Assembly (NCBI RefSeq): GCF_001999945.1
Contig: NZ_CP019650.1
Coordinates: 3,658,001 to 3,722,000, forward strand
Direction of reading: 5' to 3'
DNA length: 64,000 bases
Origin: Microbulbifer agarilyticus
Lineage (GTDB): Bacteria > Pseudomonadota > Gammaproteobacteria > Pseudomonadales > Cellvibrionaceae
Part shown: in pieces, positions 17,415 to 27,299 of the stretch
Numbering within the stretch: position 1 is the first letter of the stretch
Layout of the letters: every line of letters starts with the position of its first letter
Translations under genes and position numbers: made by a program
Notes under the pieces: model-generated
Told to the model about the DNA's origin: nothing
The model's input: only the letters and a program-made list of their open reading frames with translations
The model's database searches: none

Positions 17415-17431
17415 GAGTTATTTTTATCCGG
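17415..17431 (-). promoter_or_regulatory. Leader element shared with the redox gene
   Basis: The 17-nt + strand string GAGTTATTTTTATCCGG lies directly upstream of the amylase ribosome site. It recurs exactly at 34432-34448, directly upstream of the large redox gene. It is probably part of the 5' untranslated leader. Confidence 0.5.
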
Positions 17432-17487
17432 TAATACGAGCCATAGACGGACCCTGTTTGCATGTTGCGAATTCATGGCGGGGCTGA

Positions 17488-17510
17488 CCTCCCCCCTGTC
17501 CGGGGCGTGG
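17488..17510 (-). promoter_or_regulatory. Putative alpha-glucan operator (motif copy B) upstream of the amylase
   Basis: The + strand reads CCTCCCCCC-TGTCC-GGGGCGTGG, about 85 bp before the start codon. The left half matches CATCCTCCC at 7 of 9 positions and the right half matches GGGGCGTAG at 8 of 9. ATGAA follows the right half, as in the copy at 36597. Confidence 0.55.
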
Positions 17511-17663
17511 ATGAAATACGCGCCAGGCCACCAAGCACAGCAGGGTTTTCGGCGGATAAACAGGCAAAAAAGCGTGAAGAGCCTCACATAAAACCCAGAT
17601 GCGCAAGGCGTTCTAAACTTGAGCAGATATTTAACCGCGAGTGAGAAAAATCGGGTGAAAAGG

Positions 17664-19595
17664 ATGCTAACGAATCTATTTCGATTGGCCGCCGTTGGCG
17701 TTTTTTTGCTGCTGGCAAAGTTCGCACTGGCTCAGAGCGTGAGTTTGCAGTCCATTGCCGAGGCCGCATCGCCACCCGAGCCCGCTACGATTTTTGTGGC
17801 GAAAGAAATTGTCACGCTTTCGCCGAATAAACCGAATGTCACGGCAGTAGCAGTGATTGGGGACCGTGTTGTGGCGACAGGTTCACTGGCGGAACTAAGA
17901 GCCGCTGCGGGCGATCAAAAATTTACCGTGGATCGCACCTTTGCCGACAAAGTATTGGTACCGGGATTAATTGCGCAGCACGATCACCCGATGCTGACGG
18001 CACTTACCATGTCGTCAGAAATTATTGCCATCGAAACCTGGCAGATGCCCTACGGCACCATTCCCGCGGCGAATAACCAACAGGAATATCGCGCGCGCCT
18101 GAAGGAAGCCAACGCAAAACTGAAAGATCCCAACGCGGTGTTATTTTCCTGGGGCTTCCACCAGCTGTTTCATGGCGAGCTATCCAAAGAACTGCTGGAT
18201 AAAGTGAGTACCACGCGGCCGATTGTGGTGATCCATCGCTCCTGGCACGAAACGTTTATGAATACCAAGGCGCTGGAGAAACTGGGCATCGACCAGGCAT
18301 TTATTGATGCATTGCCAGAGGCCGCACAAAAACAAACCGACCTGGCCAAAGGGCACTTTTGGGAAAGCGGCATGTTTGCCTGGGCACCCCAATTGCTGTC
18401 TGCCATCACCACCCCGCAGAAATTCCACAAGGGATTGGAGCTGACCCAGCAATATATGCACACCAACGGTGTCACCCTCGCCTCAGAGCCCGGTGGCCTC
18501 TATTCGAAGGAGTTACAGGCCGCGGAAAACGCAGTGCTGTCGCCGCCGGATTCTCCGTTCCGCTATTACTTTATTCCCGATGGCCGCTCGATTTTTGAAG
18601 CCTTTCCGGACAATGCCGTCGCCGAGGTCAAGAAGACCCTGAGCTGGGGCGAAGGCATGACCAGTATCACCCCCAACCAGATCAAGCTGTTTGCCGACGG
18701 CGCGGTCTATTCCCAGCTGATGCAACTGCGCGAACCCTATCTGGATGGCCACCACGGCGAGTGGATCATGCAACCGGAGAGCTTCTCCAAGGCATTCCGG
18801 ACCTACTGGGACGCGGACTACCAGATCCACATCCACGTGAATGGTGACGCCGGCCTCGATTTGGTGCTGGATAACCTGGAAGAGAATATGCGGCGCAAGC
18901 CCCGGCATGACCACCGGACGGTGCTGGTTCACATTGCCGTATCGGAAAAAGATCAGATCGACAGGGCGAAAAAGCTCGGCGCCATTTTCAGCGGCAACCC
19001 CTACTACCTGGTCATGCTCGGGGATAAGTATTCCAAGGTCGGCCTTGGGGCGGAGCGGGCGGACAACATGGTGCGCATCGGCGATATCGAACGCGCCGGT
19101 ATCTCCTACTCCTTCCACTCGGATATGCCCATGGCCCCGGCCCAACCCCTGTTCTTGATGCACAGTGCCGTCAACCGCAAGACCGTTTCTGGCCGGGTGG
19201 CGGGGCCGGACCAGCGCGCCAGCCGCATGGGCGCACTCAAGGCGGTCACGCTGGACGCGGCCTACTCCCTGCGCCTCGAAGAGAGAGTTGGCAGTATCGT
19301 GCCGGGAAAACTCGCGAACTTCACCGTTCTTGCGGACAACCCGGTGACAATCGCTCCGGAGAAGATCAAGGATATTGCCATCTGGGGCACCGTACACGAG
19401 GGGCGTAAACTGCCGATTCAGCATAACAACACCGCGGCAAGCGGGCTCGGGCCAGTACCCAATGAGGCCACCGCACGCCTGCTGGCCGAGGCAATTCACG
19501 GGGGGCATAGGCATTCAAGCCTGCACCCCGCGGGGCACGGGGATATCTGCATGGCCAACCGTGTCTTTGGCGAGGCGCTCGGGCAGATGAAATGA
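17664..19595 (+). CDS. Exported amidohydrolase family 3 (metal-dependent hydrolase)
   Basis: A 643-residue protein: signal peptide 1-24 (ending ALAQ), then an amidohydrolase barrel. The first metal pair is in QHDHPM (His106, His108). Later metal or catalytic histidines are in HIHVNGDAG and FHSDMPMAP, and the terminal beta-sandwich part GSIVPGKLANFTVLADNP is typical. The family hydrolyses amide or other C-N bonds of small molecules, usually in the cytosol; an exported form of this length resembles the YtcJ-like group. ATG 17664 keeps the signal peptide at the N-terminus. It is divergent from the amylase, and no carbohydrate link is evident, so its place in the alpha-glucan region is unexplained. 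Confidence 0.75.
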   Translation: MLTNLFRLAAVGVFLLLAKFALAQSVSLQSIAEAASPPEPATIFVAKEIVTLSPNKPNVTAVAVIGDRVVATGSLAELRAAAGDQKFTVDRTFADKVLVPGLIAQHDHPMLTALTMSSEIIAIETWQMPYGTIPAANNQQEYRARLKEANAKLKDPNAVLFSWGFHQLFHGELSKELLDKVSTTRPIVVIHRSWHETFMNTKALEKLGIDQAFIDALPEAAQKQTDLAKGHFWESGMFAWAPQLLSAITTPQKFHKGLELTQQYMHTNGVTLASEPGGLYSKELQAAENAVLSPPDSPFRYYFIPDGRSIFEAFPDNAVAEVKKTLSWGEGMTSITPNQIKLFADGAVYSQLMQLREPYLDGHHGEWIMQPESFSKAFRTYWDADYQIHIHVNGDAGLDLVLDNLEENMRRKPRHDHRTVLVHIAVSEKDQIDRAKKLGAIFSGNPYYLVMLGDKYSKVGLGAERADNMVRIGDIERAGISYSFHSDMPMAPAQPLFLMHSAVNRKTVSGRVAGPDQRASRMGALKAVTLDAAYSLRLEERVGSIVPGKLANFTVLADNPVTIAPEKIKDIAIWGTVHEGRKLPIQHNNTAASGLGPVPNEATARLLAEAIHGGHRHSSLHPAGHGDICMANRVFGEALGQMK

Positions 19596-19682
19596 CCATC
19601 TGAGGGGTGATTATCCGCCACAAATATGGGTTCTACAGGGGTTCTGTATCGGTTCTTTTAGGGGCACGAATTAACGTCTTTC

Positions 19683-19702
19683 TCCCCCTCACCAGAGGGG
19701 GA
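19683..19702. promoter_or_regulatory. Inverted repeat TCCCCCTC-N4-GAGGGGGA upstream of the cyclomaltodextrinase
   Basis: A perfect 8-bp inverted repeat with the 4-nt loop ACCA sits in the 220-bp gap between the amidohydrolase and the cyclomaltodextrinase. Its CTCCC...AGAGGGGG layout recalls the operator-like elements at 1634 and 36597, so it may be a variant operator. There is no T-tract to make it a terminator. Confidence 0.4.
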
Positions 19703-19815
19703 TAACAAGGGTGCAGCCCTTGGGCACAATAGAGAAAATAACCGGAAAGTCTCAGCGAACTCTTTAACGAGAGGCGCCTTGAGACGGCCCGACTGAATTT
19801 CTACAGGTGCCCGCC

Positions 19816-21732
19816 ATGTCCAAGCCCACTCGCCGCCTGGCCGCCAGCCTGATGTTTGCGCTGACATCCACTCTCGTATCGGTTCCCTCCATGGGAATCG
19901 CGCCCACAGCAATTGCCGCCGCGAGCGACCTCACATCAACACCGCAGCTGGAGCGTGCCGAACCGCCGTTCTGGTGGGCGAATATGGCCGAGCCGAGCCT
20001 GCAGCTGATGCTGCACGGCAGCGACCTCGCCGGTGCGGAAGTCAGCCTCGACTACCCGGGCGTAACCGTGATCGGTACCGAGCGCGAACAGAATCCGAAT
20101 TACCTGTTTATCAACTTGTCGGTATCCGCCGATGCCAAGCCCGGCACCCTGCAGATTCAACTGCGCAAGGACGACTGGCAGCAGGCGCTGAGCTATGAGC
20201 TGAAGCAGCGCCGCGCCGGCTCCGCCGAACGCCAGGGCTTCGACTCCAGCGACACCATCTACCTGATTACACCGGACCGCTTCGCCAACGGCGACCCCAG
20301 TAACGACAACACCGCGGATACCAAAGAAGAAGCCAACCGCGCCGACCCGAACGGCCGCCACGGTGGTGACATTGCCGGTATGCAGGCGCACCTCGACTAC
20401 ATCGCCGACATGGGCTTCACCCAGATCTGGCCGAACCCGCTGATCGAGAATGACCAGCCGCAATACTCCTACCACGGCTACTCGGCAACAGACCTCTATC
20501 GCATCGACTCCCGCTATGGCAGCAACGCCAGCTTCCGCACGTTTGTGGCGGCAGCCAAGGAGAAGGGTATTGGCGTTATCCAGGACATGGTGCCCAACCA
20601 TATTGGCGACGGGCACTGGTGGCTCGACGACCTGCCGGCGGACGACTGGCTAAACGGCAAGGGCGTCGCCAAAGGCGAATACGAATACACCAACCATGCG
20701 CGCACCGTGCACATGGACCCCTATGCCAGCCACAAGGACCACCAGCTGTTCACCGATGGCTGGTTTGTGGACACCATGCCGGACCCCAACCAGCGCAACC
20801 CGCGCATGGCCAACTACCTGATCCAGAACGCGATCTGGTGGGTGGAATATGCGGACCTGTCCGGTATTCGTGTAGACACCTATGCGTATTCCGACGCGGA
20901 CTTTCTTACCGATTGGTCCGCGCGCCTGATGCGTGAGTACCCCAAGCTCAACATCGTTGGTGAAGAGTGGACCCGACAGGCGGCCTTGGTAGCCTACTGG
21001 CAGGCGGGCAATAAAAACCGCAACGGTTATGTATCCCACGTGCCGAGCATGATGGATTTCCCCTTGCTCTATGGCCTGCGCGATGGGCTGGAAAAACCGG
21101 AAACCTGGAGCACCGGCCTCGTCACCCTGTACGAATCTCTGGCGAATGACGTGCTCTACCCCGACCCCAACAATCTGGTCATCCTTGCCGGCAACCACGA
21201 CATGAGCCGCATGTATAGCCAGCTGGATGAAGACATGGGCAAGTTCCGCATGGCGGTGGCCTATATCGCCACCATGCGCGGCATCCCGCAGTTCTATTAC
21301 GGCGATGAAATCCTCGCAAAAAGCCCCAAGCACCGCGACGACGGCGTGGTACGCAGTGATTTCCCCGGTGGCTGGGCGGGCGACAAGATCAACGCGTTTA
21401 CCGGTAAAAAGCTGAGCCGTAAACAGCGCGAAGCCCAGCAGTATGTCCGCACCCTGTTTAACTGGCGCAAGCAAAAGGACGTAATCCACAGCGGCAAGCT
21501 CAAGCACTTTGCCCCCATCGACGGGCTCTATGTGTACTTCCGCTATGACGAAAATGAGACGGTGATGGTAGCCATCAACAAGAGCGACCGCGCGCGCGAA
21601 TTGCCGGTTGCGCACATGGCGGAAGTTCTTGGCGATAAAGCCACTGCCACCGACATCACCAGCGGCGAATCACAATCGCTGCAGGAACTGGTACTCGCCC
21701 CGAGCGATGTACTGGTTGCCGAAATATTCTAA
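19816..21732 (+). CDS. Periplasmic cyclomaltodextrinase / neopullulanase-like GH13
   Basis: A 638-residue exported GH13 enzyme: signal peptide about 1-35, an N-terminal Ig-like cyclomaltodextrinase domain (about 45-132), and a catalytic barrel with HGGDIAGMQAHLDYI. Nucleophile Asp354 is in GIRVDTYAY, acid Glu383 in VGEEW, and Asp462 in AGNHD. A C-terminal beta domain follows. The layout is that of SusA/neopullulanase-type cyclomaltodextrinases that open cyclodextrins and cut maltodextrins or pullulan after outer-membrane import. ATG 19816 is preferred over GTG 19807. It heads a three-gene operon with GH31 (41 nt later) and a GH13 lipoprotein (23 nt later). Confidence 0.9.
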   Translation: MSKPTRRLAASLMFALTSTLVSVPSMGIAPTAIAAASDLTSTPQLERAEPPFWWANMAEPSLQLMLHGSDLAGAEVSLDYPGVTVIGTEREQNPNYLFINLSVSADAKPGTLQIQLRKDDWQQALSYELKQRRAGSAERQGFDSSDTIYLITPDRFANGDPSNDNTADTKEEANRADPNGRHGGDIAGMQAHLDYIADMGFTQIWPNPLIENDQPQYSYHGYSATDLYRIDSRYGSNASFRTFVAAAKEKGIGVIQDMVPNHIGDGHWWLDDLPADDWLNGKGVAKGEYEYTNHARTVHMDPYASHKDHQLFTDGWFVDTMPDPNQRNPRMANYLIQNAIWWVEYADLSGIRVDTYAYSDADFLTDWSARLMREYPKLNIVGEEWTRQAALVAYWQAGNKNRNGYVSHVPSMMDFPLLYGLRDGLEKPETWSTGLVTLYESLANDVLYPDPNNLVILAGNHDMSRMYSQLDEDMGKFRMAVAYIATMRGIPQFYYGDEILAKSPKHRDDGVVRSDFPGGWAGDKINAFTGKKLSRKQREAQQYVRTLFNWRKQKDVIHSGKLKHFAPIDGLYVYFRYDENETVMVAINKSDRARELPVAHMAEVLGDKATATDITSGESQSLQELVLAPSDVLVAEIF

Positions 21733-21773
21733 AAAACGACAGTATTGAATCAAAAATACAAGTGAACGCGACG

Positions 21774-24233
21774 ATGAAAGTAGTGAAAAGTAAAAAGTCC
21801 ACAAGGCTGCTCCAAAAACTCGGCCTGAAAACTGTTTTGACAACAGCGCTGGCCGCCGCCCTGCAACCAGCATTTGCGGATACCGCGCGCAGCTATCAGG
21901 AACACAAGCTGTTCGATGACAAGCTGGTTATCGAAACCACCGACAGCCAGGTAACACTGACCCCGCTCAACTCTGGCGCACTGGAAGTGCACTACCAGCG
22001 CGAGGGCATGAAGCAGCTGCCCTCCTTCGCACGCGCACACCAGCAACTGCAGCAAGATGTGCAGGCGGAACTGAATGTTTCCACCGAAGCGCTGCGTTAT
22101 TCCCTTGGCGACATCACCGCGGTGATTCACAAGTCGCCGTTTGCGATCGAATACCTGCACAACGGCAAGCCACTGCTGAGTGAAGAGCACGGTTTCTTCG
22201 CCAACCAGACCATGCGCGGCTTCCGCTTTAACTTGACCGACGATGAGAAACTGATTGGTGGCGGCCAGCGCGTACTGGGTATGGACCGCCGCGGCCATCG
22301 TCTGCCGCTGTACAACAAGGCGCATTACGGCTACTCCACCGAATCCGAGCAGATGTACTTCTCCATGCCGGCGGTGATGAGCAGCAACAAATACGTACTG
22401 CTGTTCGACAACAGCGCCACCGGCACCATGGACCTCGGCGCCAGCGAAGAAAGCGTCATGCAGTTTGAAGCCGTGGGTGGGCGTAGCGCCTACATCGTGG
22501 TGGCGGGTGAAAACTACCCCAAGCTGATCGAAAACTACGTGGACGTTACCGGCCGCCAGCCAATGCCGCCGCGCTGGGCGCTGGGCAACTTCGCCTCGCG
22601 CTTCGGTTACCGCTCAGAGCAGGAAGTACGTGAAACGATTCAAGCCTTCCGCGACGAAGATTTTCCGGTAGACGCGCTGGTACTCGACCTGTTCTGGTTT
22701 GGCCCAGACATCAAAGGCCACATGGGCAACCTGGCGTGGGACAAAGAAAACTTCCCGCAGCCGGTCGAGATGATGGCGGAGCTGAAAGAACAGGGCATTA
22801 AAACCATTCTGGTTACCGAGCCGTTTGTTCTCTCCACCTCTGAACGTTGGGATGAGGCGGTTGCCAGCAATGCACTGGCGAAGAACCTCGCCGGCAAGCC
22901 CAAGCAGTTTGACTTTTACTTCGGCAACACCGGCCTGATCGACGTCTTCTCCGAAGACGGCCGCGATTGGTTCTGGAATATCTACCAAGACCTGAAAGCA
23001 CAGGGCGTTTCTGGCTGGTGGGGCGATCTGGGCGAACCAGAAGTACACCCGTCAGACACCGTGCACGCGATCGGCATGGCCGATGAAATCCACAACGCCT
23101 TCGGCCACCGCTGGGCGCAGATGCTGTTCGAAAACGAAAAAGCCAACAACCCGGACGAGCGCCCCTTCATTATGATGCGCGCCGGTTTCCCGGGCTCCCA
23201 ACGCTACGGCATGATTCCGTGGACCGGCGACGTGTCCCGTGGCTGGGGCGGCCTGCAGCCGCAGGTTGAGCTGTCCCTGCAAATGGGCCTGCTCGGTTTT
23301 GCCTACACCCATTCCGACCTGGGTGGCTTTGCCGATGGCGAGCGCTTTGAGCGCACCCCGTATATTCGCTGGCTGCAGTACGGCACCTTCCAGCCGGTAT
23401 ACCGCCCACACGCGCAGGAAAAAATTGCGCCGGAGCCGGTATTCCACGACCGCAAGACCCGCCGGATTACCCGCGATTTTATCAAGCTGCGTTACCGCCT
23501 GCTGCCGTACAACTACACCCTGGCGTTTGAAAACAGCCAGACCGGTATGCCACTGATGCGCCCTCTGTTCTTCGAGAACGAAAACAATCTCGAGCTGATG
23601 GACAACAAAAGTGCCTACCTGTGGGGTAACGACTTCCTGGTGGCGCCGGTGATGGAAGATACCCGCAAGGTATCCGTAGAACTGCCGGGCGGAATCTGGT
23701 TCGACTACTGGAACGACAATCAGTACGGCGGCGACAAGGCTGAGATCAAGGTGAGCCTGGAAACCATCCCGGTACTGGTGCGCGCCGGTGCGTTCATCCC
23801 CACTGTGGCGGATATGAAAAATACCCAGGAATACACCAGCGAATACCTGCGCCTGGACTACTACGCGCACGAGTCAGTGCAACAGTCCTCCGGCACCGTA
23901 TACGAAGACGATGGTGAGACCGCCGATGCCTTCGCCAAGGGCCAGTACGAAAAACTGCTGTTCAGTGGCGAGCGCAACGAAGCCGGTATCGACTTCACAT
24001 TTACCCGTGAAGGTGACGGCTACACCGGCGCTCCAGAAAGCCGCAATGTAGAGCTGGTACTGCACAACGTAACCCTGCCCGCTGCCATCCAACAGGGCGA
24101 CCAGACCATTGCCCTGGTGAAGCGGGAAAAAGATTTGACCGAGAACACCGCCTGGTACAACAAGCGTGAAAAGACCCTGCACGTGAAGTTCCCGTGGAGT
24201 GGCGCAAGCCAGTCACTGTCGGTTGCCCAGTAA
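21774..24233 (+). CDS. GH31 alpha-glucosidase, periplasmic
   Basis: An 819-residue GH31 enzyme with a signal peptide (about 1-36, ending AFA). The N-terminal beta-sandwich precedes a barrel with the nucleophile Asp418 in GWWGDLGEPE and the acid Asp486 in WTGDVSRGW. The C-terminal domains include DYYAHESVQQSSGTVYEDDG. It should release glucose from the ends of maltodextrins made by the neighbouring enzymes; transglucosylation is possible. ATG 21774 is preferred to GTG 21762, as AAGTGA lies 9 nt upstream. It is the middle gene of the operon. Confidence 0.9.
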   Translation: MKVVKSKKSTRLLQKLGLKTVLTTALAAALQPAFADTARSYQEHKLFDDKLVIETTDSQVTLTPLNSGALEVHYQREGMKQLPSFARAHQQLQQDVQAELNVSTEALRYSLGDITAVIHKSPFAIEYLHNGKPLLSEEHGFFANQTMRGFRFNLTDDEKLIGGGQRVLGMDRRGHRLPLYNKAHYGYSTESEQMYFSMPAVMSSNKYVLLFDNSATGTMDLGASEESVMQFEAVGGRSAYIVVAGENYPKLIENYVDVTGRQPMPPRWALGNFASRFGYRSEQEVRETIQAFRDEDFPVDALVLDLFWFGPDIKGHMGNLAWDKENFPQPVEMMAELKEQGIKTILVTEPFVLSTSERWDEAVASNALAKNLAGKPKQFDFYFGNTGLIDVFSEDGRDWFWNIYQDLKAQGVSGWWGDLGEPEVHPSDTVHAIGMADEIHNAFGHRWAQMLFENEKANNPDERPFIMMRAGFPGSQRYGMIPWTGDVSRGWGGLQPQVELSLQMGLLGFAYTHSDLGGFADGERFERTPYIRWLQYGTFQPVYRPHAQEKIAPEPVFHDRKTRRITRDFIKLRYRLLPYNYTLAFENSQTGMPLMRPLFFENENNLELMDNKSAYLWGNDFLVAPVMEDTRKVSVELPGGIWFDYWNDNQYGGDKAEIKVSLETIPVLVRAGAFIPTVADMKNTQEYTSEYLRLDYYAHESVQQSSGTVYEDDGETADAFAKGQYEKLLFSGERNEAGIDFTFTREGDGYTGAPESRNVELVLHNVTLPAAIQQGDQTIALVKREKDLTENTAWYNKREKTLHVKFPWSGASQSLSVAQ

Positions 24234-24256
24234 ACAAAAAAGCGAATAGAGAGAAG

Positions 24257-26185
24257 ATGAAAAAATTTATTCAGCTCGTACTCGCCTCTTCCGTCGCAGC
24301 GGCCACTCTGAGTGGCTGCGGTGCCAAAATGGAAGAAGTAGAAAGCGCTCAAACCCAGTCCAGCACTGAGGTTGCGCCAGAAGCTACGATAGAAGCACCG
24401 GTAGAAGCTATGTCCGGCAAGCCGGTAATCTATCAGGTGATGACTCGCCTGTTCGGAAACACCAATGCCACCAACAAACCTTGGGGCACCATTGAAGAAA
24501 ATGGCGTGGGCAAGTTCAGCGACTTCACTCCCAAGGCGCTGGAAGAAATTCGCGATCTGGGTGCGGACTACATCTGGTACACCGGTGCACTGCACCACGC
24601 GGTGGTCCGCGACTACACCGAATTCGGCATCGCCAATGACGACCCGGATGTGGTGAAAGGCCGTGCCGGCTCCCCCTACGCGATCAAGGATTACTACTCG
24701 GTAAACCCGGACCTCGCCAACGACCCGAGCAAGCGCCTGGAAGAATTCAAAGCGCTACTGGAACGCTCTCACGCCGCTGGCCTCAAGGTCATCATTGATA
24801 TCGTACCCAACCACGTTGCGCGTAATTACCAGTCTCTGGACAAGCCGGAAGGTGTTATCGACTTCGGTGCGGACGACGACAGCAGCGTAGCCTACGCGCG
24901 CGACAACAATTTCTACTATGTGCCCGGCGAGCCTTTCCAGGTACCGGTGGCCACCGACGGCTACCAGCCGCTTAACGGTGAAACCCACGATCTGGTCGAT
25001 GGCACGTTTGAAGAAGTACCGGCCAAGTGGACCGGCAACGGCAGCCGCGCCCCGCAACCTGAGCAGGGCGACTGGTACGAAACCGTGAAGATCAACTTCG
25101 GTGTGCGCCCGGACGGCAGCTACGATTTCGCGCAACTGCCAGCAGGCTATGCCGAGAAAGATTTCCGTGCGCACGCGGCTTTCTGGGCGGAACAAGAAAT
25201 TCCGGATAGCTGGAAGAAGTTCCGCCAGATCACCGATTACTGGCTCGCCTTCGGCGTCGACGGTTTCCGCTATGACATGTCCGGCATGGTGCCGGTGGAG
25301 TTCTGGAGCTACCTGAACTCCAGCATCAAAATGCAGAAAGCCGACGCGCTGCTGCTGGCGGAAATCTACCAGCCCAAGCTGTACCGGGATTACATCCACC
25401 TGGGCAAGATGGACTACCTGTATGACAAGGTAGGCACCTACGATGCCATTCGTGCGGTAATGGAAGGCAAGGCCGGCACCGATCCGCTGGTGGAGATTCA
25501 GGAAAGCCTGAGCGGTATTGAAGCCAATATGCTGCGCTTTATGGAAAACCACGACGAGCAGCGCATTGCCTCGCCGGAATTTGCCGGCAACCCGCAGGCA
25601 GGCATCCCCGCCATGGTAGTTTCCGCTACCGTGAGCGGTGCGCCGACGCTGATTTACTTCGGTCAGGAACTGGGCGAGCCGGGCGACGGCGACGCGGGCT
25701 TCGGCAAAACCAGCCGTACCACCATCTTCGACTACTGGTCTGTACCCAGCATCCGTCGCTGGCACAACGATGGCCAGTTCAACAGTGAGCAACTGGCCGA
25801 AGGCGAACAGTCCCTGCGCGACTTCTACCGCACCCTACTGACCTTCAGCAGCCAGAGCGACGCCCTCTCCGGTGAGTACCAGGACCTGCACCGCTACAAC
25901 CGTGAGCAGGGTGAAAACTACTCCGACAAGCTGTACAGCTTTGCCCGTTGGGCCGGTGATGATCGCCTGCTGGTGGTTGCTAACTTCGCCGGTAGCGACA
26001 GCGCGGTGAACCTGGCTCTGCCGTCTGACCTGATCAAGCAGTGGCAACTGGCTCCGGGTAAGTACACCCTTACCAACCAGTTACAAGAAGGTACTGCGGA
26101 ACTGGTGGTTGCCGACGACCTCAGCGCTTCCGCCGCCCTGACTGCGCCTCAGCTATCCGGTCAAATCCTCAAGCTCGAGCACTGA
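24257..26185 (+). CDS. GH13 alpha-amylase-family lipoprotein
   Basis: A 642-residue lipoprotein: the lipobox TLSGC puts the lipidated Cys at 21, followed by a Glu/Gln/Thr-rich linker (25-52). The GH13 barrel has DIVPNH, nucleophile Asp340 (DGFRYDMSG), acid Glu369 (LLLAEIYQP) and Asp433 (MENHDEQR). The insert between about 200 and 300 is long. It should be anchored in the outer membrane and cut maltodextrins, with the exact product unknown. The frame from 24194 that overlaps GH31 lacks the signal; ATG 24257 has GAGAGAAG just upstream. Last gene of the operon. Confidence 0.88.
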   Translation: MKKFIQLVLASSVAAATLSGCGAKMEEVESAQTQSSTEVAPEATIEAPVEAMSGKPVIYQVMTRLFGNTNATNKPWGTIEENGVGKFSDFTPKALEEIRDLGADYIWYTGALHHAVVRDYTEFGIANDDPDVVKGRAGSPYAIKDYYSVNPDLANDPSKRLEEFKALLERSHAAGLKVIIDIVPNHVARNYQSLDKPEGVIDFGADDDSSVAYARDNNFYYVPGEPFQVPVATDGYQPLNGETHDLVDGTFEEVPAKWTGNGSRAPQPEQGDWYETVKINFGVRPDGSYDFAQLPAGYAEKDFRAHAAFWAEQEIPDSWKKFRQITDYWLAFGVDGFRYDMSGMVPVEFWSYLNSSIKMQKADALLLAEIYQPKLYRDYIHLGKMDYLYDKVGTYDAIRAVMEGKAGTDPLVEIQESLSGIEANMLRFMENHDEQRIASPEFAGNPQAGIPAMVVSATVSGAPTLIYFGQELGEPGDGDAGFGKTSRTTIFDYWSVPSIRRWHNDGQFNSEQLAEGEQSLRDFYRTLLTFSSQSDALSGEYQDLHRYNREQGENYSDKLYSFARWAGDDRLLVVANFAGSDSAVNLALPSDLIKQWQLAPGKYTLTNQLQEGTAELVVADDLSASAALTAPQLSGQILKLEH

Positions 26186-26206
26186 CCTCTAGCGCTTTTA
26201 ATGTCT

Positions 26207-26228
26207 CGGGGCGCCTCTGCGCGCCCCG
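26207..26228 (+). terminator. Hairpin after the cyclomaltodextrinase-GH31-GH13 operon
   Basis: CGGGGCGC (26207-26214) pairs with GCGCCCCG (26221-26228) across a 6-nt loop, 22 nt after the stop codon. Only a broken T-rich stretch follows (ACCTTCTTCTC), so termination may be partial. Confidence 0.55.
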
Positions 26229-26381
26229 TACCTTCTTCTCGTCCGTAGTCGCTATCAGCCACACACACCCGTATCCGAAACCTTTCCAACCTGATACTGT
26301 CTCAGACTTCACAGTCAGTGGTTTACACTGATTTTTGGGGCGCCAAATTTGGTGCGCAGCGTTTTAAGGGAGGATGGTGAT

Positions 26382-27218
26382 ATGGGTGGAACCAAAGAGT
26401 GGCTGGTTGCCGTACTGGTGGCCGTGGCAGTCATTGCCGGTATTTACTGGTTTGTAATTAAAGAAGCCCACCGCCCCGAAACACCGGTGGCCGTGCCCGA
26501 GGCGGCACCCGAAGTTCAGCCCAAAGTAGAACTGGAAGAGCCAGAACCCGTAATCCCACCCGCGCCGGAACCCACCCCGCCCAAGGAAGAACCGCGCAAA
26601 CTGCCCGCGCTAAACGATAGCGACAAAGAGGCCGCCAACGATCTCGTGAGCCTCTCGGCCGACGGCACACTCGCCCGCTGGATTGTGCCCGATGAAGTGG
26701 TGCGCAAATGGGTAGCCGCCGTAAACACGGCAACGAAGGGCGACCTGATGCACAAGAACCGTCCGTTTAAAAACGTGGACGGTAAAATTGCAGTAAAAGA
26801 ATTGGAAATCCGCCCGGACGGACAAAAGGTGTATGTACTGTCGCAGGAAAACTACCAGCGCTACGACGCACCGGTGCGCCTGTTCGCCATGGTGGATACC
26901 GACACCGCGGTAAACCTGTATCAGTTCTGGTACCCACGCCTGAAGCAGGCGTATGGTGAACTCGGCCTTAAAAACAAAAACTTCCATGCGGCACTGCTCG
27001 CCGCCATCGATCAGGCAATGGCCGCACCGGAAGTCGACGGCCCGATTAAACTGATCCGTCCCACGGTGTATTACAAATTCGAAGACGAGAAAATGGAAAA
27101 GATGCCCGGCCTGCACAAGCTGATGATCCGCATTGGGCCGGACAACGCGGCACGCGTGAAAGAGAAACTGACCGAACTGAAAAGCGCATTGGAAAACATG
27201 CCTTCCGCGCAGCAGTAG
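26382..27218 (+). CDS. DUF3014 single-pass membrane protein
   Basis: A 278-residue protein with one N-terminal membrane segment (about 8-27), a Pro/Glu-rich linker (30-75, PAPEPTPPKEEP-like) and a C-terminal domain matching the DUF3014 family (ARWIVPDEVVRKWVAAVNTA onwards). It is anchored in the inner membrane with the body in the periplasm. Function unknown; the linker may span peptidoglycan. The ATG at 26382 has GGGAGG 8 nt upstream. It is followed by a strong bidirectional terminator. Confidence 0.75.
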   Translation: MGGTKEWLVAVLVAVAVIAGIYWFVIKEAHRPETPVAVPEAAPEVQPKVELEEPEPVIPPAPEPTPPKEEPRKLPALNDSDKEAANDLVSLSADGTLARWIVPDEVVRKWVAAVNTATKGDLMHKNRPFKNVDGKIAVKELEIRPDGQKVYVLSQENYQRYDAPVRLFAMVDTDTAVNLYQFWYPRLKQAYGELGLKNKNFHAALLAAIDQAMAAPEVDGPIKLIRPTVYYKFEDEKMEKMPGLHKLMIRIGPDNAARVKEKLTELKSALENMPSAQQ

Positions 27219-27246
27219 TTCGCGACAGCATTTCTTCTAAGCAAAT

Positions 27247-27278
27247 AAAAAAAGCCCCGAATATTCGGGGCTTTTTTT
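27247..27278. terminator. Bidirectional intrinsic terminator
   Basis: Seven A, then the palindromic stem AGCCCCGAATATTCGGGGCT, then seven T. It lies between the convergent DUF3014 (+) and DUF1552 (-) genes. Confidence 0.92.
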
Positions 27279-27299
27279 GTGTTGGACTGATTGAGGCGG

